Origin: Bradyrhizobium stylosanthis
Lineage (GTDB): Bacteria; Pseudomonadota; Alphaproteobacteria; Rhizobiales; Xanthobacteraceae
NCBI RefSeq assembly: GCF_001641335.1
Contig: NZ_LVEM01000004.1
Span: 560,074-624,073, forward strand
Length of the DNA: 64,000 nt
Direction of reading: 5' to 3'
Positions 59,840 through 64,000 of this stretch are shown here, piece by piece. Under the pieces are notes generated by a model. That model made no database searches. It was not told where the DNA came from and was given only the letters and a program-made list of their open reading frames with translations. Positions within the stretch are counted from its first letter, which is position 1. Every line of letters begins with the position of its first letter. A program made the position numbers and the translations under genes.

Positions 59840-60829
59840 GTGAAAACGGGTCTTGAAACGCTGATTTTACCGGCCGGCACGGCCGGCGCGGAAGCCGCCG
59901 CCCGGACCTTGGCCGCCGGCGGGCTGGTCGCGTTTCCGACCGAGACGGTCTACGGGCTCGGCGCGGATGCCGCCAATGCCACGGCCGTTGCCCATATCTA
60001 CAGCGCCAAGGGGCGGCCGGCCTTCAATCCGCTGATCGCCCACGTCGCCGATCTCGCGGCCGCGGAGCGGATCGGCCGGTTCGATGCCCGCGCCAGAAGG
60101 CTTGCGGAGGCGTTCTGGCCGGGGCCGCTGACCCTGGTGGTGCCGAAGACCGACGACTGCCCGGTGGCGGATCTCGCCACCGCCGGCCTCGACACCCTCG
60201 CGATCCGCGTTCCCGCCCATCCGGTCGCCGAGGCGATCCTGCGCGCGTTCGGCGGGGCGGTGGTGGCGCCGTCGGCAAATATCTCCGGCCATGTCTCCCC
60301 GACCGAGGCGGGGCACGTCGAAAGCGACCTTGCCGGGCGGATCGACCTGATCGTCGACGGCGGGCCGGTTACGGTCGGCGTCGAATCGACCATCGTCGGC
60401 TGCTTCGAGGAGCCGATGCTGCTCCGGCCCGGCGGGCTGTCGCGCGAGCGAATCGAGGCTGTTCTGGGCGTGCCGCTGGCGCGGCCCCCGGTGGAGGCCG
60501 GCAGCGACGACAGCCAGCCGCTGGCGCCGGGGATGCTGGCCTCGCACTACGCACCGCGCGCCAATGTGCGGCTCAACGCGCGGGATGTTGCGCCTGATGA
60601 AGCGCTGCTGGCGTTCGGCCCCGCACGCCTGCCCGGCCTTGACGCTGCCTCGGCCGTCATGAATCTGTCGCCCGCCGGTGATCTCGATGAAGCCGCCGCC
60701 AATCTGTTCGGCTATCTTCGCAGCCTGGATGCGAAGAGCCCGCGGTCGATCGCAGTGATGCCGATTCCCGAAGTCGATCTGGGCGAGGCGATCAACGACC
60801 GGCTGCGCCGGGCGGCGGTGGCGCGATAA
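59840..60829 (+). CDS. tsaC: Threonylcarbamoyl-AMP synthase, Sua5-type
   Basis: 329 residues. The start is GTG 59840; no ATG is available without running through the tRNA. YrdC domain (1-205): VAFPTETVYGLGADA, SAKGRPAFNPL (K-x-R motif), VVAPSANISGH. Then the Sua5 C-terminal domain (about 225-329), so it is the long Sua5 form. Makes threonylcarbamoyl-AMP from Thr, bicarbonate and ATP for t6A37 of tRNAs reading ANN codons. Followed 23 nt later by the FAD dehydrogenase gene. Confidence 0.92.
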   Translation: MKTGLETLILPAGTAGAEAAARTLAAGGLVAFPTETVYGLGADAANATAVAHIYSAKGRPAFNPLIAHVADLAAAERIGRFDARARRLAEAFWPGPLTLVVPKTDDCPVADLATAGLDTLAIRVPAHPVAEAILRAFGGAVVAPSANISGHVSPTEAGHVESDLAGRIDLIVDGGPVTVGVESTIVGCFEEPMLLRPGGLSRERIEAVLGVPLARPPVEAGSDDSQPLAPGMLASHYAPRANVRLNARDVAPDEALLAFGPARLPGLDAASAVMNLSPAGDLDEAAANLFGYLRSLDAKSPRSIAVMPIPEVDLGEAINDRLRRAAVAR

Positions 60830-60852
60830 GAAGCTTGAGAAGAGACCAGAGA

Positions 60853-62280
60853 ATGAACATAAACAAATCCGCCATCCCTCCGCTTGCGCCCGAGCTGATC
60901 GAACAATTCCGCAAGATCGTCGGCGATCGCCACGCGATCACGGACGCGACCGACATCGAGCCCTATGTCACCGAGGAGCGCAATTTGTTCCACGGCCGCT
61001 CGCCGCTGGTGCTGCGCCCGGGCTCGACCGCGGAGGTCTCCGAAATCTGCAAGCTCGCCTCCGCGCACAACATCGCGCTGGTGCCGCAGGGCGGCAACAC
61101 CGGCCTCGTCGGCGGGCAGACGCCGCACAATGGCGAGGTGGTGGTGTCGCTGCGGCGCCTCGACAAGATCCGCGAGGTCGACACCGCCTCCAACACCATG
61201 ACGGTCGAAGCCGGCGTGGTGCTGCAGATCGCGCAGCAGAAGGCGTCCGACGTCGACCGGCTGTTTCCGCTGTCGCTGGGCGCGGAAGGCAGCTGCACCA
61301 TCGGCGGCAATCTCTCGACCAATGCCGGCGGCACCGCCGCCCTCGCCTATGGCGTCGCGCGCGAGATGGCACTGGGGCTGGAAGTGGTGCTCGCCGACGG
61401 ACGCGTGCTCAACGTGCTGTCGAAGCTGAAGAAGGACAACACCGGCTACAATCTGCACAACCTCTTCATCGGCGCCGAAGGCACGCTCGGCATCATCACG
61501 GCGGCGACCCTGAAACTGTTTCCGAAGCCGCGGGCGGTCGAGACCGCCTATGTCGGGCTGAAATCGCCGGCGGCCGCCTTGAAGCTGCTGACGATTGCGC
61601 AGAGCGAGGCCGCCAACACGCTGACGAGCTTCGAGCTGCTGTCGGAGATGGCGGTGGATTTCTCGGTCCGCCACGGCATCGACGTGCGCGACCCGCTCGC
61701 CGAGAAGCATCCCTGGTACGTGCTGATGGAACTGTCCTCCCCCGGCGACGATGCCCGCACGCCGCTGGAGACGATCCTCGGCCGCGCCATGGAAGAAGAG
61801 ATCGTCGACGACGCCGTGATCGCGGCCAGCCTCGCCCAGCGCAACAATTTCTGGAAGCTGCGCGAGGAGATGTCGGCGGCGCAGAAGCCCGAGGGCGGCT
61901 CGATCAAGCACGACATCTCCGTGCCCGTCGCCGCCGTGCCCGCCTTCATCGCGGAGGCCGATGCCGCCGTGGTCAAGCTGATCCCGGGCGCGCGGCCGGT
62001 GCCGTTCGGCCATCTCGGCGACGGCAACCTTCATTATAATGTCAGCCAGCCCATCGGCGCCAACACGGCGGACTATCTGGCGCGCTGGCACGAGGTGAAC
62101 GCGGTCGTGTTCGAGATCGTGCTGCGCATGGGTGGCTCGATCTCGGCCGAGCACGGTATCGGCGTGCTCAAGCGCGACGAGCTGCCCGAGGTCAAGGACA
62201 AGACCGCGATCGAGCTGATGCGGTCGATCAAGGCAATGCTCGATCCGCAGGGCATCATGAATCCGGGGAAGGTGCTGTGA
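60853..62280 (+). CDS. FAD-linked D-2-hydroxyacid dehydrogenase (D2HGDH/GlcD-like)
   Basis: 475 residues from ATG 60853. PCMH FAD domain about 40-220 (LVPQGGNTGLVGG, EGSCTIGGNLSTNAGGT, NLFIGAEGTLGIIT). C-terminal oxidase domain with GHLGDGNLHYN and SAEHGIGVLKR, the metal/substrate His residues of the VAO/D-lactate dehydrogenase type. Best candidates are D-2-hydroxyglutarate or D-lactate dehydrogenase, passing electrons to ETF or quinone. Overlaps the GNAT gene by 4 nt. Confidence 0.9.
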   Translation: MNINKSAIPPLAPELIEQFRKIVGDRHAITDATDIEPYVTEERNLFHGRSPLVLRPGSTAEVSEICKLASAHNIALVPQGGNTGLVGGQTPHNGEVVVSLRRLDKIREVDTASNTMTVEAGVVLQIAQQKASDVDRLFPLSLGAEGSCTIGGNLSTNAGGTAALAYGVAREMALGLEVVLADGRVLNVLSKLKKDNTGYNLHNLFIGAEGTLGIITAATLKLFPKPRAVETAYVGLKSPAAALKLLTIAQSEAANTLTSFELLSEMAVDFSVRHGIDVRDPLAEKHPWYVLMELSSPGDDARTPLETILGRAMEEEIVDDAVIAASLAQRNNFWKLREEMSAAQKPEGGSIKHDISVPVAAVPAFIAEADAAVVKLIPGARPVPFGHLGDGNLHYNVSQPIGANTADYLARWHEVNAVVFEIVLRMGGSISAEHGIGVLKRDELPEVKDKTAIELMRSIKAMLDPQGIMNPGKVL

Positions 62281-62717
62281 GCGCTCTCAGGATCGACGCG
62301 ATCAACGACGCCGATGTCGAGCCGGTCGTGGCGCTGTGGCAGCGCTGCGGGCTGACGCGGCCCTGGAACGATCCGCATGCCGACATCGCGCTGGCGCGGC
62401 GGCGCGACAATTCCACTGTTCTGGTCGGCCGCGATGGCGGCGCTATCGTTTCGACCGTCATGGTCGGCCATGACGGTCATCGCGGCTGGGTCTATTACGT
62501 CGCGGTCGATCCGGATGGACGCAAGCGCGGCTATGGAAGAGCGATCATGGCGGCGGCGGAGGACTGGCTGCGGGCGGCCGGGATATCGAAGCTCCAGCTG
62601 CTGGTCCGCCGCGAGAACGAGCAGGCCAATGCGTTCTACAATTCGCTGGGCTTCGAGCTCTCCACCTCCGTGATGTTCCAGAAGTGGCTCGACGGCCGCG
62701 CCACGCCCAGCAACTGA
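62277..62717 (+). CDS. GNAT-family N-acetyltransferase
   Basis: 146 residues. GTG start overlaps the upstream stop (GTGA). Acetyl-CoA loop VDPDGRKRGYGRAIM (R/Q-x-x-G-x-G/A), preceded by VYYVAVD-like strand WVYYVAVD and followed by LQLLVRRENEQANAFYNSLG. This architecture matches the YpeA/RimI-like small acetyltransferases. Substrate unknown. Confidence 0.88.
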   Translation: MSALRIDAINDADVEPVVALWQRCGLTRPWNDPHADIALARRRDNSTVLVGRDGGAIVSTVMVGHDGHRGWVYYVAVDPDGRKRGYGRAIMAAAEDWLRAAGISKLQLLVRRENEQANAFYNSLGFELSTSVMFQKWLDGRATPSN

Positions 62718-62747
62718 GATCGAGATGCCGCCGCGAACGCAACTGCG

Positions 62748-62882
62748 CCCCCTCGCCCCGTTCTTACGGGGAGAGGGTTGGGGTGAGGGGCCTCTCTCCG
62801 CACGTGAGATCGTCGACGGGACCTGTACCCCCTCACCCGGCTTGCTGCGCAATCCGACCTCTCCCCGCAAGCGGGGAGAGGT
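62748..62882. repeat. CCCTC-GCCCCG-type palindromic repeat pair
   Basis: CCCTCGCCCCGTTCTTACGG type hairpin followed by CCTCTCCCCGCAAGCGGGGA. The second stem ends 18 nt before the Nudix gene. Confidence 0.8.
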
Positions 62883-62900
62883 GAAGAAGAGAGAGACCTC

Positions 62901-63482
62901 ATGACCATTTCCGACCGCGTCCGCATCAAGGACGTCCGCGTGCTCTCGGACAACTGGACGCCGCTCAAGACCACGACGTTCGAGTACCGGCGCGCCGATG
63001 GCGCCTGGCAGACGCAGCACCGCGAGACCTATGAGCGCGACAACGCCGCCGCCGTGCTGCCCTACAACCTCGCCCGGCGCACCGTGATCCTGGTGAAGCA
63101 ATTCCGCCTGCCGGCCTTCATCCGCGGCTACGACGACCTCTTGATCGAGGCGGCCGCCGGCGTGCTGGACAATGCCTCGCCGGAAGAGCGCATCCGCGCC
63201 GAGGCCGAGGAGGAGACCGGCTACCGCCTGCACCACGTCCACAAGGTGTTCGAGGCCTTCATGAGCCCCGGCGCGGTGACCGAGAAGCTGCATTTCTTCG
63301 TCGCCGAATACGAGCCGGACATGCGGGTGAGCGACGGCGGCGGCCTCGAGCACGAGGGCGAGGACATCGAGGTGCTGGAGCTCTCCATCGACGAAGCGCT
63401 GGCGATGATCGCCGATGGCCGCATCATCGACGCCAAGGCGATCATGCTGCTGCAATACGCGGCGCTGCATATTTTCAGGTGA
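62901..63482 (+). CDS. nudK: Nudix hydrolase, GDP-mannose pyrophosphatase type
   Basis: 193 residues from ATG 62901. Nudix box GVLDNASPEERIRAEAEEET fits the NudK variant of GX5EX7REUXEEXGU (as in GDP-mannose hydrolases, with IR-x-E-A-x-EETGY). N-terminal dimerisation strand region (FEYRRADGAW, VILVKQFRLPAF) and FMSPGAVTEKLHFFVAEY fit ADP-sugar/GDP-mannose pyrophosphatases. Monocistronic. Confidence 0.87.
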   Translation: MTISDRVRIKDVRVLSDNWTPLKTTTFEYRRADGAWQTQHRETYERDNAAAVLPYNLARRTVILVKQFRLPAFIRGYDDLLIEAAAGVLDNASPEERIRAEAEEETGYRLHHVHKVFEAFMSPGAVTEKLHFFVAEYEPDMRVSDGGGLEHEGEDIEVLELSIDEALAMIADGRIIDAKAIMLLQYAALHIFR

Positions 63483-63502
63483 GAGCCGGACGAGCTGCCT
63501 TT

Positions 63503-63645
63503 CTTCACCTTCTCCCCTTGCGGGAGAAGGTGGCGCGAAGCGCCGGATGAGGGGTATCTCTCCACGTACGAGACCGTTCGTGAGGATAGAGACCCCTCAC
63601 CCGTCTCGCCGCTGCGCGGCGAGCCACCCTCTCCCACAAGGGGCC
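63503..63645. repeat. CCTTCTCCCC-type repeat interrupted at its right end
   Basis: Starts CCTTCTCCCCTTGCGGGAG and runs through GACCCCTCACCC to CCCTCTCCCACAAGGGG. The expected closing AGAGG is absent; unrelated CCTGTTGCGC sequence of the mobile element follows. Confidence 0.7.
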
Positions 63646-64000
63646 TGTTGCGCTACTGCATTTTTGGGGCAGGAAACGTCGAGAGAGGGCTGCGTCTGCG
63701 TCTTTTTGTGAGGCCGAGACGGTAGTCGGCGCCCTTGGCGGGCGTCTCACGCGGCGATCGTGGCCCACCGCCTCATGTTGAAGGCGATGGAGGCAAGCAG
63801 GACTTGTCCGCTTGCCTTGGTGATTCCGACGTAGCGGATGCAAGTGAGCCGCATCCGGCGTTTGAGGGTCGCAAAGGTGGTCTCTACCGTTGCCCGCCGT
63901 CGTGCGATGAGACGGTTGTAGCGTTTGAGCCTCGGCGACAACTCCGGATGATGCCGGTTCGGACGACGGGCGATGCGGGGCTTCTTGCCTTCCGCTTTTA
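63644..64000 (-). mobile_element. Right end of an IS5-type insertion sequence, partial
   Basis: Contains the 3' end of a transposase (63747-64000) and about 100 bp to a probable terminal region beginning CCTGTTGCGCTACTGCA. The other end lies beyond the window. Confidence 0.6.
63747..64000 (-). CDS. IS5-family transposase, C-terminal part
   Basis: Frame is open from base 64000 to a TGA at 63747-63749 (84 residues visible). The sequence RYNRLIARRRATVETTFATL then KRRMRLTCIRYVGITKASGQ and a hydrophobic LLASIAFNMRRWA tail is typical of the DDE transposase C-terminus of IS5/IS1182-like elements; the Glu in ATVETTFA is the likely third catalytic acid. The N-terminus is outside the window. Confidence 0.8.
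   Translation of the reverse strand, partial: KAEGKKPRIARRPNRHHPELSPRLKRYNRLIARRRATVETTFATLKRRMRLTCIRYVGITKASGQVLLASIAFNMRRWATIAA

Overview
The window looks like chromosome of a Bradyrhizobium-type alphaproteobacterium (Bradyrhizobium/Rhodopseudomonas lineage). The evidence is high GC content, a red-type (form IC) RuBisCO operon in the order cbbF-P-T-A-L-S-X-E with divergent cbbR, FixK-type and EcfG-type promoter elements, and several families of palindromic intergenic repeats typical of that lineage. This assignment is inferred from gene content, not from a database search.

Layout. 0-11 kb: housekeeping and catabolic genes (truncated membrane protein, DUF1499, MBL hydrolase, glutaryl-CoA dehydrogenase, RibB with a degenerate second domain, CPA2 antiporter, DUF3124, aminotransferase, extradiol dioxygenase with a small XRE regulator). 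11-17.5 kb: a His-rich secreted peptide with a general-stress promoter, aldo/keto reductase, PhoD, a secreted protein whose Shine-Dalgarno sits in a self-complementary leader, nitronate monooxygenase, and an SDR/HxlR pair around a perfect operator. 17.6-31.4 kb: a stress island of about 20 mostly very short genes around a 2097-aa cytoplasmic poly-HAMP hybrid kinase and an HWE-type REC-PAS kinase. Many of these genes are preceded by GGAAC-N16-NNTT, the element read by EcfG/RpoE2 sigma factors. 31.4-38 kb: Do/DegP protease, a universal stress protein with a FixK box, and a translationally coupled FIST - PAS-GGDEF-EAL pair. 38.2-48 kb: the Calvin-cycle operon and cbbR. 48-54.5 kb: small genes, a TetR-MFS pair with matching operators, 1.3 kb of repeats plus a hairpin-rich non-coding element, an N-carbamoyl-D-amino-acid hydrolase, and another EcfG-type mini-operon. 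54.5-64 kb: a 1440-aa glycosidase-like/repeat protein with features of type I secretion, tRNA-Pro(CGG), Sua5/TsaC, an FAD-linked D-2-hydroxyacid dehydrogenase, GNAT, a Nudix hydrolase, and an IS5-type transposase running off the end.

How it fits together. The cbb operon supplies all dedicated Calvin-cycle enzymes plus the activase. Around 11-31 kb and again at 54 kb, ten GGAAC boxes with identical spacing point to one general stress regulon that includes small hydrophilic and membrane proteins, a PRC-barrel protein, a histone-like basic protein, an RHH repressor and possibly the poly-HAMP kinase itself. No ecfG, nepR or phyR gene lies in the window. The most intriguing unexplained items are that regulon, the structured non-coding element at 51.7-52.2 kb, the leader upstream of 14968, and the large repeat protein.
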